Below are positions 46,064-54,235 of a DNA stretch of 64,000 bases, one piece after another. Made by a program: the position numbers and the translations under genes. The first letter of the stretch is position 1; each line of letters opens with the position of its first letter. The DNA lies in contig JBBJNV010000005.1 in assembly GCA_037721215.1 (NCBI GenBank), positions 1 to 64,000 on the forward strand, read 5' to 3'. This DNA is from Gemmatimonadaceae bacterium (lineage in GTDB: Bacteria; Gemmatimonadota; Gemmatimonadetes; Gemmatimonadales; Gemmatimonadaceae). The notes under the pieces were generated by a model. That model saw only the letters and a program-made list of their open reading frames with translations, was not told the origin of the DNA and searched no databases.

Positions 46064-46178
46064 ATGTGCTCCTTGTGTGATTGGCCTGCTGATCACCTGC
46101 TGGTAATGGGCATAAATCAACGCACAACGCAGGCCAGCACCACGGCCGGCTGATGCCTCAGCGCGGTGACGCATACCG

Positions 46179-48125
46179 TCAGCGAACGATGATTTTTCTT
46201 AAATACCTCGGCGGCGTGTTGGCGTTTCCGATCGCGAGCGTGTACTCACCCGGAAATGGTGGCAGGAACTCCACGTCGACGGTCTCTCCCACGTCGAGGC
46301 GCGCAATCGCCGGAACAACGCGTGCGGCGCTCGGCGGAAGGTCGGCCCCGTCCTTGGCGCGCCGGCGCCACTTCACGGCAGTTGTATCGCGGCGAAGAGT
46401 TATTGCGACTATTCCGCCCGGACTGATGTTGATAAATCTCATCCGGTGAGGCACACCCGCGCCCATTACCAGCGGCGGCGAAACAGCGGCCCCGTTCACG
46501 ATGACTTTGTTCGGCCGCGCTGACCCGTCAGTGCCGGCGATGAAGAGATGATCGGTCAACGGATCGAAACGATCACCCGGGTCAAGCACTACGAGAGCGC
46601 CGTAGAGTCCGGAAGTGAGTCCCTCGACGTCATTGAGGTGAGTGTGGTAGATGAACGTTCCGGAACGAGGCATCGTGAGCCGGGCGGTGAACGATCCGCC
46701 AGGAGCAATGGCCGGGGCCACCCGGTTCATATCCCCACTCCAGCCGGCAACTCCATCCGAAAAACTTTCCAGCTCGAGCCCGTGCCAGTGCACCGCCATC
46801 TCCTCGGCGAGTCGATTCACAACCGTTATGTCGGTTGGCTCACCTCGTTTCAGCACGAGCACGGTACCAGGAATCTCGACGGAGTCGGCTGCCGGTGGAT
46901 GGTCACCACGCTGGAGGACAAAGCTCATCGCCCGAGGCGCGAGGCGAGTGGGTTTGCCTTCATTTACGAAAAGACGAAGCCGTCGCGCGGGACCGCGTAT
47001 GCTTTCCACAAACCCGGCGGCAGGACGAACTTCCACACCAAGCACGAGACCGGCCATGTGCCCCATGGGGTCATGACCGGGCACGGAATGAGATGTTTTC
47101 ATTGTTGCAGGCAGGCGCGCTTCGTCTGTCACATGCTGGGCGACATGACAATGGAACAGCCAGTTGCCTGGCCGCTCAGGACTCCATGCCATCGACATCG
47201 TCTCACCGGGAGGGAGACTCTCCGTCACGGCCAGCCGGCGATTGACCGGCGCGTACGTGCTGTCGCGCAGCCACGATCCGCGCGAGTCCACCCGAAAGTA
47301 GAACCCATGGAGATGCATCGGATGGTTGCGCGCGCTGCCGTTGATCACCCGCCAGCGCAGACTGTCACCGGTCGTAGCGCCGATTCGCTCGGTGTTGGGC
47401 CATGACTTTCCATTGAGGGTGAGGACGTTTCTATATCCCCTCGCGTCTGTCGAATCGCCCCAGACGTTGACGACGAAGATTCGGTCGTCGGTACTTCCCG
47501 TTGTGGAATCGACGACGAATGCCCCCGAAAGCTGCTCTCGTTCCATGATCACGCGTCGCGACTGGGGGTTCGGTCGCAGCACATAGCGGTTGGTCGTGCC
47601 GAGCGTGGCGTAGTACAGGTAGGTTCCCACCGCGCCTGCGGGAAAGGTGATGGTGCGCGACTCACCCGGACGTAGTGAAATGGTGTCGCGGGCTACGGAT
47701 GGCCTGGTGGCGAGCCCGTGGATGTAGACGGTGGAGTCAGGGAGCGAGTTGCGAACGGTGGCAACGACCGTTGTCCCGACCGGAACGCGGATGAGCGGAG
47801 CGGGGACTTGCGGCCGGCCACCTTCTTCGGCAAATGCCGCGACGTCTACTGAAGGGCCGTTGTCGGCCTCCGGGTACCACTTCGCCATTCCCACTGTAAG
47901 CCGGAGCTCGAGCTTCCCCGCTCGCAGCGTCCCGGCCGGCTTGCGATTGTCGTTCGCATGGACCGTTGAAGCGGAACTGCGCGCGTTCGATTCGGATTTC
48001 GCGAGGGGTGTTCGAGCTACGCCCGAGCCGCACGAGACTGTCATCAGCGTAAGACCCGTCACCACCAACAGCCGGGGTGCACACGGCACAGCGAAAGGGG
48101 GCCAGGGGAGCACGGTTCCGGGCAT
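46179..48125 (-). CDS. multicopper oxidase lipoprotein
   Basis: About 648 residues from the ATG at 48125 (MPGTVLPWPPF...), with a hydrophobic signal ending LMTVSCGSG, probably lipidated. All four copper-binding blocks of a three-domain laccase-like enzyme are visible: HPMHLHG, NWLFHCHVAQHVTDE, AVHWHGLELE and TFIYHTHLND. Their order is unusual: the HPMHLHG/HCH pair lies in the first half and HWHG/HTH in the second, the reverse of ordinary laccases. Could oxidise metals or phenols. The frame upstream to 48239 crosses the att repeat and is not used. Confidence 0.88.
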   Translation of the reverse strand: MPGTVLPWPPFAVPCAPRLLVVTGLTLMTVSCGSGVARTPLAKSESNARSSASTVHANDNRKPAGTLRAGKLELRLTVGMAKWYPEADNGPSVDVAAFAEEGGRPQVPAPLIRVPVGTTVVATVRNSLPDSTVYIHGLATRPSVARDTISLRPGESRTITFPAGAVGTYLYYATLGTTNRYVLRPNPQSRRVIMEREQLSGAFVVDSTTGSTDDRIFVVNVWGDSTDARGYRNVLTLNGKSWPNTERIGATTGDSLRWRVINGSARNHPMHLHGFYFRVDSRGSWLRDSTYAPVNRRLAVTESLPPGETMSMAWSPERPGNWLFHCHVAQHVTDEARLPATMKTSHSVPGHDPMGHMAGLVLGVEVRPAAGFVESIRGPARRLRLFVNEGKPTRLAPRAMSFVLQRGDHPPAADSVEIPGTVLVLKRGEPTDITVVNRLAEEMAVHWHGLELESFSDGVAGWSGDMNRVAPAIAPGGSFTARLTMPRSGTFIYHTHLNDVEGLTSGLYGALVVLDPGDRFDPLTDHLFIAGTDGSARPNKVIVNGAAVSPPLVMGAGVPHRMRFINISPGGIVAITLRRDTTAVKWRRRAKDGADLPPSAARVVPAIARLDVGETVDVEFLPPFPGEYTLAIGNANTPPRYLRKIIVR

Positions 48126-48173
48126 GGGGAAATATAGGCGTGAATAGCTCAAACCGCCCAGGTGATTCATTAC

Positions 48174-48233
48174 AATGCTCGGGGCGGGGCTCGAACCCGC
48201 ATGGCCTTTCAGCCGAGGGATTTTAAGTCCCTT
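48174..48233. repeat. left attachment site (60-bp tRNA-Leu 3' fragment)
   Basis: Identical base for base to 56416-56475. It carries the 3' part of tRNA-Leu(UAA): acceptor 3' strand, T-arm, variable arm and the anticodon loop, but not the 5' half. The sequence diverges from the intact tRNA immediately after the shared ...CCCTT on the plus strand. Confidence 0.95.
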
Positions 48234-48341
48234 TTCCATCGCTACCGAGGATTTTCTTATATAGTTAAGTGGCGCACTGACATAGGGTTAGCATTTTTCC
48301 AGAAAACTACAAACCTCCCCTCGCAGCAATTTGGGAGAGGT

Positions 48342-48363
48342 GTCCCGCCACAAGTCCCGCCAC
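48342..48363 (+). repeat. candidate arm-type recombinase-binding repeats, left end
   Basis: Two direct copies of GTCCCGCCAC spaced 12 bp, inside the left end of the island; the 14-bp version ACAAGTCCCGCCAC (48350-48363) recurs exactly at 56345-56358. Confidence 0.55.
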
Positions 48364-48607
48364 ACCGTTAAAATACGGACAAGCAGAACGTCGGCGTTGC
48401 TGGGGCATGGCCATAACCGTGAACGGTTTCAGACGTACGACCGTTTCTAGCAGCTGCGGGCACCATGCTCCGTTTTCTTTGGGAGACAAACCGGCATGAA
48501 AGGATGACGCACGTAGAAAAACGATTGTGTGTCAGCGATTAGTGGCAGTGAGATTTCGCAATCACTCAATGGAGAATTTATGGAGACAACCTGGACAATT
48601 TGAAGTG

Positions 48608-48635
48608 AAAGGGCCATCGTCGGCCCTTTTTCTTT
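48608..48635 (+). terminator. rho-independent terminator at the left end of the island
   Basis: An 8-bp stem AAAGGGCC / GGCCCTTT, a 6-nt loop, then TTCTTTT. It would insulate the methyltransferase from transcription entering from the left. Confidence 0.6.
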
Positions 48636-48792
48636 TCCGGCGGCGAATCCGGATCGCGCATTAGCATTCCTTCCGACATTGGCGGCTCATCACGTAGGTG
48701 CTCGGCCTGCCATTCCCGCAACGCATTCGTGGCGCGACATTTCGCCGTGCGTGGTACTACAGTTGACCGAAGGTATGGATTGAGACCCGATA

Positions 48793-49743
48793 ATGCCAAA
48801 ACATAAAAACGGCACCGCCCCTACGCTATTTCCTCCCGGTGTTCGGATAGGAGAGCACTTCAACGCGCCACCCGATGACGTGACGGCCCCCTACATACAA
48901 TACAAGCACCCTCGGGGTGAACTCTGGTGCGGCAACTCGATTCAATGGCTCGACAGCTTGCCATCCGCTTCGGTCGACATGGTTTTCGCTGACCCTCCGT
49001 ACAACATCAATAAGGCGGACTGGGACAGCTTCGAAAGCCAAGAAGCTTATATCCACTGGTCGATATCGTGGATTTCCCAAATCGCTCGGGTTCTACGGCC
49101 GGAAGGTTCGGCTTATGTGTGCGGGTTTTCCGAAATCTTGGCCGACATTAAGCATCCCTCTTCACGCTACTTCGCTTCGTGCCGTTGGTTGGTTTGGCAC
49201 TACAAGAACAAAGCAAACTTAGGAAACGACTGGGGGCGTTCACACGAAAGCATTCTTCATCTTAGAAAATCGAAAAAAGTGCGCCTTAACCTAGACGACA
49301 TACGCATCCCTTACGGTGCGCATACTCTGAAATATCCCTCCCATCCGCAGGCCGAAACCAGCAATTTTGGAAGCGGCGCGGAGAGGGATAACTGGACACC
49401 TCATCCTCTCGGCGCGAAGCCAAAGGACGTCATCGAGATACCTACTACCTGTAACGGTATGGGGGAGAAAACTCCGCACCCAACACAAAAGCCTGAAGAG
49501 CTGGTTCGTAGATTTGTGCTTGCTTCCTCCACCGAAGGGTCCGTTGTTCTTGACCCATTCTCCGGATCAGGAACTACGCTGGTGGTCGCCGAACAGTTAG
49601 GGCGCCGATGGCTCGGGTGTGACCTTAGCTCTGAGTACAACGATTGGGCGATCTCACGGATTGACAACGTAAAACAGAAATCGGTCCGTCAGTGGATAGA
49701 TCACGATCGGATGGTAGCCCAGCGTCGGGAGAGTATTAGATGA
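48793..49743 (+). CDS. type II DNA methyltransferase, beta class (N6-adenine or N4-cytosine)
   Basis: 316 residues. The catalytic motif IV DPPYN (FADPPYNINKADWD) is N-terminal, followed by a target-recognition region, motif X (TPHPTQKPEELVRRF) and motif I (DPFSGSGTTLVVAEQLGRRWLG), the beta-class order. It modifies the element's own and host DNA, protecting it from the downstream nuclease. The AT content is visibly higher than in neighbouring chromosomal genes, consistent with acquisition. The specificity cannot be read from sequence. The stop overlaps the next gene by ATGA. Confidence 0.93.
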   Translation: MPKHKNGTAPTLFPPGVRIGEHFNAPPDDVTAPYIQYKHPRGELWCGNSIQWLDSLPSASVDMVFADPPYNINKADWDSFESQEAYIHWSISWISQIARVLRPEGSAYVCGFSEILADIKHPSSRYFASCRWLVWHYKNKANLGNDWGRSHESILHLRKSKKVRLNLDDIRIPYGAHTLKYPSHPQAETSNFGSGAERDNWTPHPLGAKPKDVIEIPTTCNGMGEKTPHPTQKPEELVRRFVLASSTEGSVVLDPFSGSGTTLVVAEQLGRRWLGCDLSSEYNDWAISRIDNVKQKSVRQWIDHDRMVAQRRESIR

Positions 49744-50702
49744 GTTTGACGGATCTCGTTAATAATGCGAAGGACAAGACTCGCTTTACTACCGTAAAAA
49801 ACTACGTCGATTTCTGCCTGAAATACCTAACATTCGCAAGAAACGGCTTACAAGCCGAAATCGTTTCGCAGAACGAAACCAACTACAGGTTTTTTCAATA
49901 CAAGGCGGATGGAGGCTACCGCATTACTCGGCCTTTAAACGCCAACCTGATGTATTCCGTCGACGACAGCGAAGCCCTTGGCCGAGAGTTTCCGAGCATG
50001 TTGAGGTCGGCACGAGAGATCGAACAAGGTGACCCGCGTCGGGAAGTATTTCTCCGCAGCATTTACACGATCCAACAAACAATAGGTGCCGCGCTTGATG
50101 CTTTGCCCGGAGAGCAGTCAAACACGGCGAGGAAAGTCAATGGCGACCTGTTCGAACGCTTTATCTCGTTACTCGTCAACGCGGTCGGCGTTAGCTGTCA
50201 GGCCGGCGTAGTCCAAGTTCCAATCGTAGTGGACGGAAATAATGAAGGCTTCATGTCATACCAGCACGACCTAATTATCAAGAACGAAAACGAGCTCAAA
50301 ATCATCGGTTCGGTAAAGACCTCAAGCAAGGACCGCATCGATAAGATCTTTCTCGACAAATTTCTTTATTCGAAACTGACCGAGACCTCCATCCCTCATA
50401 TCGCCATATTCTTGAACGATGTTCAGAGGAAAAAGGGGCGGCTGGCGAACCAGTACGGGGTAAATTCAACGTTCCTTTCCGGTCACTTCCGGGCATTCAC
50501 AATAAAACTGAACGCGCTCGATGGCGTGTACTACTGCGACCTGCGTCCGAATATGAAGACCGACGCTGTACTCAGCAGACACATTCGAACAATCGACAAC
50601 TTCTTCTTTGGCGACCTTTGGTCCTTCATGGGAACGCATGGTCTAATCGTCGCAAAAGAAGAGGTGGTGGATGGTGAGATAGTCGAAGTGGTGGAGCCGT
50701 AA
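49740..50702 (+). CDS. putative type II restriction endonuclease
   Basis: 320 residues, coupled to the methyltransferase (ATGA overlap), the usual arrangement for R-M pairs. A PD-(D/E)xK-like core is suggested by NGDLFERFISLL (conserved Glu), HDLIIKNENELKIIGSVKTSSK with the Asp about 18 residues before V-K, and the following KDRIDKIFL. The K-x-S-x-K-D-R pattern recalls the CCGG-family enzymes, but this is only a resemblance. I do not recognise a named prototype. Confidence 0.75.
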   Translation: MSLTDLVNNAKDKTRFTTVKNYVDFCLKYLTFARNGLQAEIVSQNETNYRFFQYKADGGYRITRPLNANLMYSVDDSEALGREFPSMLRSAREIEQGDPRREVFLRSIYTIQQTIGAALDALPGEQSNTARKVNGDLFERFISLLVNAVGVSCQAGVVQVPIVVDGNNEGFMSYQHDLIIKNENELKIIGSVKTSSKDRIDKIFLDKFLYSKLTETSIPHIAIFLNDVQRKKGRLANQYGVNSTFLSGHFRAFTIKLNALDGVYYCDLRPNMKTDAVLSRHIRTIDNFFFGDLWSFMGTHGLIVAKEEVVDGEIVEVVEP

Positions 50703-50732
50703 TCAACGCAGCCGAAAATTCGTTGAGCTTCG

Positions 50733-51761
50733 TTAGCGACTTCGCGTCTTTGGGCGCTTGCCCGCGGGTTGGTGGTGTGGCTCGGACTTTTTTCTGTCAA
50801 GTGCGATAGCAGCTCGGTACCTCTCAATGATTGTGGCCCGTTCGACTTCTCGCTGTTTGTCGCGTTCGGGTACTCGTGTTTCACTTAACCTTTGTTCGTC
50901 AATCGCGGTTTCGAGCTCTTGGCCTCGCTCGACATTCGGAAGAGGTACCGGTCTGGATGCCGCGGACTTGGCCGGTCGAAGGTTGTTGCGCTTCTTTCTC
51001 CGGATCATCTCTTCGCTCTGACGGGTCCCGGAGCCGCGTCGTTCAAGCTCCAAGACGGCCCGGCTGTAGTTTATTGGCTCCCTGTCGAGCATCTGGTCCG
51101 CAAGCGTTCTTCTGTCAACCTGGCTGAGCACTCCGGCATCGGTTAGAGCCGTATTAGCCATGATTTCAAATTGCTCCCGCACTTGGTCGACGCAGCCTTT
51201 GCCACATGTTGCCCGTCCATTTGTTTGGTCGCGGTCGCTTGCGAGAACACCTGGGCCCGGCCGCGCGTCCCATTCTCGTGTCTTTTCCCCAAAGCTTCCG
51301 CTGGTTAGATCAACGCGCCGCGTAGTAAATAAAAAATGAGCGTGGGGGTTACTGTCTAGCCGCGTTGCTCTGACTGGCCGGTGGATGGACGTATCAACCG
51401 CAACCCCGTACGTGTTGGAAAGCCACGATGCGAAGCTGCGGCAAAGTTCCGTGCCTTGGTCGTCCGTCAACTCGCGGGGAATGGATGCTTGAACCTCACG
51501 GGCAACTGTACTGTTCATCCGCTTTTCGGCTTGCTCCGCCCCATTCCACAATGCTGAGCGGGTACCGGTCCATCCAGTAAGCCATGACGAAGCCACGCCC
51601 GACTTACCCCTATAATCAAAGCGCTGCCCTGTCCAGGCTGTCATTCGGTTTCCCGCCCGATAGCACGCAGCGGCGACGGCGCTCTGCCCTCTCGCTCGTG
51701 AAAATGTTGAAACGCGCAGATGGTAGATTGCCAAGTTTTTCGCAGTAGCTGGTAAGAGCAC
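50733..51761 (-). CDS. MobA/MobL (MobQ) family relaxase
   Basis: Nicks the island's oriT for mobilization. 342 residues, start GTG (TTG at codon 10 also possible). The N-terminus AIYHLRVSTFSRARGQSAVAAACYRAG aligns with RSF1010 MobA, putting Tyr34 at the place of its catalytic Tyr25 (alignment from memory). The HxH metal motif is NPHAHFLFTTRR (His140, His142) with His127 in IHRP. The C-terminus is short and basic; there is no primase domain as in RSF1010 MobA/RepB. Transcribed away from the adjacent oriT. Confidence 0.9.
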   Translation of the reverse strand: MLLPATAKNLAIYHLRVSTFSRARGQSAVAAACYRAGNRMTAWTGQRFDYRGKSGVASSWLTGWTGTRSALWNGAEQAEKRMNSTVAREVQASIPRELTDDQGTELCRSFASWLSNTYGVAVDTSIHRPVRATRLDSNPHAHFLFTTRRVDLTSGSFGEKTREWDARPGPGVLASDRDQTNGRATCGKGCVDQVREQFEIMANTALTDAGVLSQVDRRTLADQMLDREPINYSRAVLELERRGSGTRQSEEMIRRKKRNNLRPAKSAASRPVPLPNVERGQELETAIDEQRLSETRVPERDKQREVERATIIERYRAAIALDRKKSEPHHQPAGKRPKTRSR

Positions 51762-51840
51762 CTAGGTAACCTTACGGGCTTAGATACTCCGGCGGCCAGA
51801 TTGGGCACTGCGCTGGTTTCACTGCCGTGGCCGCCCCGGT

Positions 51841-51861
51841 CCAAGGAAAAACTTTCCTTGG
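51841..51861 (+). repeat. hairpin 1 of the oriT region
   Basis: A perfect 9-bp inverted repeat CCAAGGAAA / TTTCCTTGG with loop AAC, immediately upstream of the oriT core. Confidence 0.7.
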
Positions 51862-51866
51862 CACGC

Positions 51867-51897
51867 CAAACTCAACGAGTTTGCCTAAGCGTGCCCT
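51867..51897 (+). other. oriT: origin of transfer (RSF1010/R1162-like oriT core)
   Basis: A 7-bp inverted repeat CAAACTC-AAC-GAGTTTG (51867-51883) is followed directly by CCTAAGCGTGCCCT (51884-51897). RSF1010-type oriTs have the same architecture: a short inverted repeat with a 3-nt loop, then a core ending TAA..GCGCCCT, nicked just before CCCT. By analogy the nick would fall between 51893 and 51894. It lies about 100 bp from the start of the MobA-type relaxase, which is expected. The strand entering first would carry the genes to the right and the relaxase last. Confidence 0.75.
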
Positions 51898-51899
51898 TC

Positions 51900-52013
51900 G
51901 TGTCGCGTTGCGACACCAAGGGACGGTGCTTGTTACCGGCCCGAGTTCGCGCGCTCGAAGGCTCTGCGAAGCAGAGACAAGAGCGTAAGCAACTGCCCGG
52001 CGGGAGGCCGGGC
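51900..52013 (+). repeat. further hairpins downstream of oriT
   Basis: Three more inverted repeats: GTGTCGC-GTT-GCGACAC (51900-51916), CTCTGC-GAA-GCAGAG (51962-51976) and GCCCGGC-GGGAG-GCCGGGC (51995-52013). Together with the two before them they make a palindrome-rich intergenic strip of 170 bp with no supported gene, fitting a transfer and possibly replication control region. Confidence 0.6.
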
Positions 52014-52080
52014 TGCCCTGGGAGTTGTTTTGTGCTCCGACGAACCGGTATGGTCTCTTTGTACCCGGTCCAAAAAAGCG

Positions 52081-52458
52081 ATGGCAAACCAGCGGGACGC
52101 CTCAACCTCTGTACATCCTCGCATTCAAGCTTTGCGAATGGAGACAGCTGCGCGCGGGGAGTTCTTGGCCCGAGCCTTTCGTGACGTTGACCTTATCCAA
52201 GCGGGCGGAGCGCCGGAGACTTTGGCGCTTATTGGTGGGCCGTCGGTCCGCACTCTCGCGCAAGCTTGGCCCGTTGCGTTCTGGCTTTGGAGCGAAGCGG
52301 AGCGAGCTGGACTAAACACCCCTGCCGCGGTTCTGTATAACGCAATCGCTCATAACTCATACCCCGGCCCGCGCCTGGGCGAAGACTCTGGCTGGCATTT
52401 TCCAGCCGTACACGCGCCGCGATGGCCCTCGCTCGGCAACTACTCAACGCCGCCCTGA
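52081..52458 (+). CDS. hypothetical protein of the mobilizable element
   Basis: 125 residues from the ATG at 52081 (MANQRDASTSVHPRIQAL). Moderately acidic with an alpha-helical middle (RGEFLARAFRDVDLIQAGGAPETLALIG) and no membrane segment. It is the first gene on the leading side of oriT, a position where anti-defence or establishment genes are common. I do not recognise a family. Confidence 0.45.
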   Translation: MANQRDASTSVHPRIQALRMETAARGEFLARAFRDVDLIQAGGAPETLALIGGPSVRTLAQAWPVAFWLWSEAERAGLNTPAAVLYNAIAHNSYPGPRLGEDSGWHFPAVHAPRWPSLGNYSTPP

Positions 52459-52772
52459 AAGCCGCCAGTACCGAGGACCCTCGGCCGCCAGACCCGAAAC
52501 CACATGACTTAAGCGGTGCGATGGGTGAGTGGTGGGCTTCCATGCTCGAAGGCGCTGGTCTTTCGGAGGAAGCCGCAACGCTTTACCAAATGCGCGAGGC
52601 TGGCGAGGCACCTAAAGCCACGCGACGAGACATGGCGGTGCTCTACAAGCACTCTCGCCAATCGGCAGCCTCGCCGGACCCAAAACTACCAGACGCACCG
52701 GCCGAAAATCCGACCCGCAACGCTTCCCCTGGGCTGTTGGTACCTGAGGCCACACCTCAAACCGGAGAGTAA
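52422..52772 (+). CDS. hypothetical protein of the mobilizable element
   Basis: 116 residues (MALARQLLNAALKAASTED...). Contains GEWWASMLEGAGLSEEAATLYQM and RDMAVLYKHSR, two helical segments, and a disordered Pro-rich end. The 5' end overlaps the previous gene by 37 bp, so the start may lie further in. The next gene follows after 3 bp, implying one transcript. No family recognised. Confidence 0.5.
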   Translation: MALARQLLNAALKAASTEDPRPPDPKPHDLSGAMGEWWASMLEGAGLSEEAATLYQMREAGEAPKATRRDMAVLYKHSRQSAASPDPKLPDAPAENPTRNASPGLLVPEATPQTGE

Positions 52773-52775
52773 CAA

Positions 52776-53189
52776 ATGAAACACCCAGTCCTACTAACGC
52801 AGAAGATACGGAAAGCCTTGCCCGCGATTTACAGCCAGGAAAAAACAGCAGACCCTATCGTCCACGCGAAGTTTTTTACACCGGACGCGCAAGCCACATG
52901 GTTTGCGCTAGAGTTTGATGGGGTTGATGAGTTTTTCGGCTGGGCTTCGCTTGGAGACCCAGACATGGCCGAACTTGCGTATTTCTCGCTAGCCGAACTT
53001 CAGGCTATACGAGGGCCTTTGGGTTTGCGAATAGAACGAGACCTGTATTTCACGCCGTGCCCCTTGAGCGTGGCCAAGACCGGCGCCAATCCGTATCAGT
53101 TTTGCGTCGATCCGGATCGCGCACGGGACACCCTAAGGTCGCAAGAACCCGCCGATGAAACGCGTGACGATGAAACCTCCATCCGCTAA
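52776..53189 (+). CDS. DUF2958 family protein
   Basis: 137 residues. MKHPVLLTQKIRKALPAIYSQEKTADPIVHAKFFTPDAQATWFALEFDG and FFGWASLGDPDMAELAYFSLAELQAIRGPLGLRIERDLYFTPCPLS match DUF2958, a family common on plasmids and conjugative elements, with unknown function. Sits in the rightward operon of the island, 3 bp after the previous gene and 3 bp before the next. Confidence 0.82.
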   Translation: MKHPVLLTQKIRKALPAIYSQEKTADPIVHAKFFTPDAQATWFALEFDGVDEFFGWASLGDPDMAELAYFSLAELQAIRGPLGLRIERDLYFTPCPLSVAKTGANPYQFCVDPDRARDTLRSQEPADETRDDETSIR

Positions 53190-53192
53190 ACC

Positions 53193-53477
53193 ATGCCGAA
53201 AGCAAAACAAACTGCCGATGTAATGCGCGAACGAGCTCGTGCCCTGCTTGCGCGAGCGGCGGCGAAGGACGCCCGAGCGAACGCTGTCTTGCGCAAGAAG
53301 GAAACTCACAAAAAAATCGTGGCCGGCGGCTTCTTCTTATCGCTCGTCGGAGCGGATCTATCTCGGCTCACCCCCGAGGTCCGCGCCAAAATGGAGCGCG
53401 ACATACAGCGGCCTCACGACCGCCGCGCTCTCGGACTTCCCCCGCTCCCAACCCCAACCCAATCTTCCAATGAATAG
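53193..53477 (+). CDS. TraD/MobC-like mobilization accessory protein
   Basis: 94 residues, very basic. ALLARAAAKDARANAVLRKKETHKKIVAGGFFLSLVGADLSRLTPEV has the layout of the small TraD-type proteins (KRKxxTRRKIxLGG...) that accompany MobQ/Ti-type relaxases and help at oriT. The match is by pattern only. Its stop overlaps the next start. Confidence 0.6.
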   Translation: MPKAKQTADVMRERARALLARAAAKDARANAVLRKKETHKKIVAGGFFLSLVGADLSRLTPEVRAKMERDIQRPHDRRALGLPPLPTPTQSSNE

Positions 53478-54075
53478 CGCTGATATAACTCGTCGTATAT
53501 GGGAACTGCTCCATGCTGGCCCTCACCCCGACGCTGAACGAAATCCCGACGAAACCCTGCCGGTTCTGTACGCTGAGAGTGACCCGGACTCATGGCGACT
53601 AAGCGTTCACCCAGGCGATGAAATGGACACGAAGGACCGCGAATTCATTTGGGAGGAGTTTGCTCGGGCGGTAGAGATCGTTATGGCTGCTAACCTACCC
53701 GCTGGTGTCAACGTGGTTGTTCACCCGCCGACAGAGTTCCCCGATGGTTCTGCGGTGGCGGGCGCAGTGGCATACACGTATCCAGTCCCGCCACCCGCTT
53801 CAGAAGCTGCGTCGGCGCATTGGTGGGGGATAATGTCTGGACTCCTGCCAGAAGTTTCGCGCATTGCGCAGCGTAGTATCGGGCGACAATGGCATGCGTT
53901 TCAAGCCGAGAAGGTTGCGCGGATGTCACCAGACGAGCGCCGGGTTCACCGCATTCGTGCGCGACTTGACGCGATCGAGAAGGCACGCGAACGAAACCGT
54001 CCGGACTATGCTCCGCCTCCACGCCGGGCGGCCTCTCCTCCGGCAAGGGATAAGCGAAAGGGCCCCCGACTGTAG
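53470..54075 (+). CDS. hypothetical protein of the mobilizable element
   Basis: 201 residues from the ATG at 53470, which overlaps the previous gene by 8 bp; the frame is open from 53239 but that part overlaps the TraD-like gene. Segments: SADITRRIWELLHAGPHPDAERNPDETLPVLYAES, EEFARAVEIVMAANLPAGVNVVVHPP, and a basic Pro-rich end. No metal or nucleotide motif. Unknown function. Confidence 0.5.
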   Translation: MNSADITRRIWELLHAGPHPDAERNPDETLPVLYAESDPDSWRLSVHPGDEMDTKDREFIWEEFARAVEIVMAANLPAGVNVVVHPPTEFPDGSAVAGAVAYTYPVPPPASEAASAHWWGIMSGLLPEVSRIAQRSIGRQWHAFQAEKVARMSPDERRVHRIRARLDAIEKARERNRPDYAPPPRRAASPPARDKRKGPRL

Positions 54076-54146
54076 ACGAGCCTGACCCTGCCCTCAGCTC
54101 GACCGAGTGGCAGACTTGTGGGTGCCAATAAAAGCCTCGCATAGTG

Positions 54147-54177
54147 AAAGAGCCGCCGAACCATTCGGCGGCTCTTT
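54147..54177 (+). terminator. rho-independent terminator of the mobilization operon
   Basis: A perfect 14-bp stem (AAAGAGCCGCCGAA / TTCGGCGGCTCTTT) with a 3-nt loop, then ACTTTT, about 70 bp after the previous stop. It isolates the rep gene. Confidence 0.85.
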
Positions 54178-54235
54178 ACTTTTGCTCGTCGCTCGGGTCT
54201 CGCCCTCGAGAAATGCCGATTGGAGGCGGCAACGC

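Larger units (their letters stand above)
48240..48792. other. left end of the island without a supported gene
   Basis: About 550 bp. It holds two copies of GTCCCGCCAC (48342-48351 and 48354-48363), also found near the right end, and a plus-strand terminator at 48608-48635. A 73-codon minus-strand frame starting with TTG at 48799 has no family signal and overlaps the methyltransferase start, so it is not called. Confidence 0.6.

Noticed and set aside
48126-48239. N-terminal extension of the multicopper oxidase frame
   Set aside because: It reads through the tRNA-Leu att fragment; the signal peptide starts at 48125.
48578-48799. 73-codon minus-strand frame at the left end of the island
   Set aside because: TTG start overlapping the methyltransferase start, a terminator inside it, and no recognised domain.
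51801-52184. 127-codon plus-strand frame across the oriT region
   Set aside because: It is made of the palindromes of the transfer region and lacks a ribosome-binding site; the ATG at 52081 in another frame continues into a more plausible gene.
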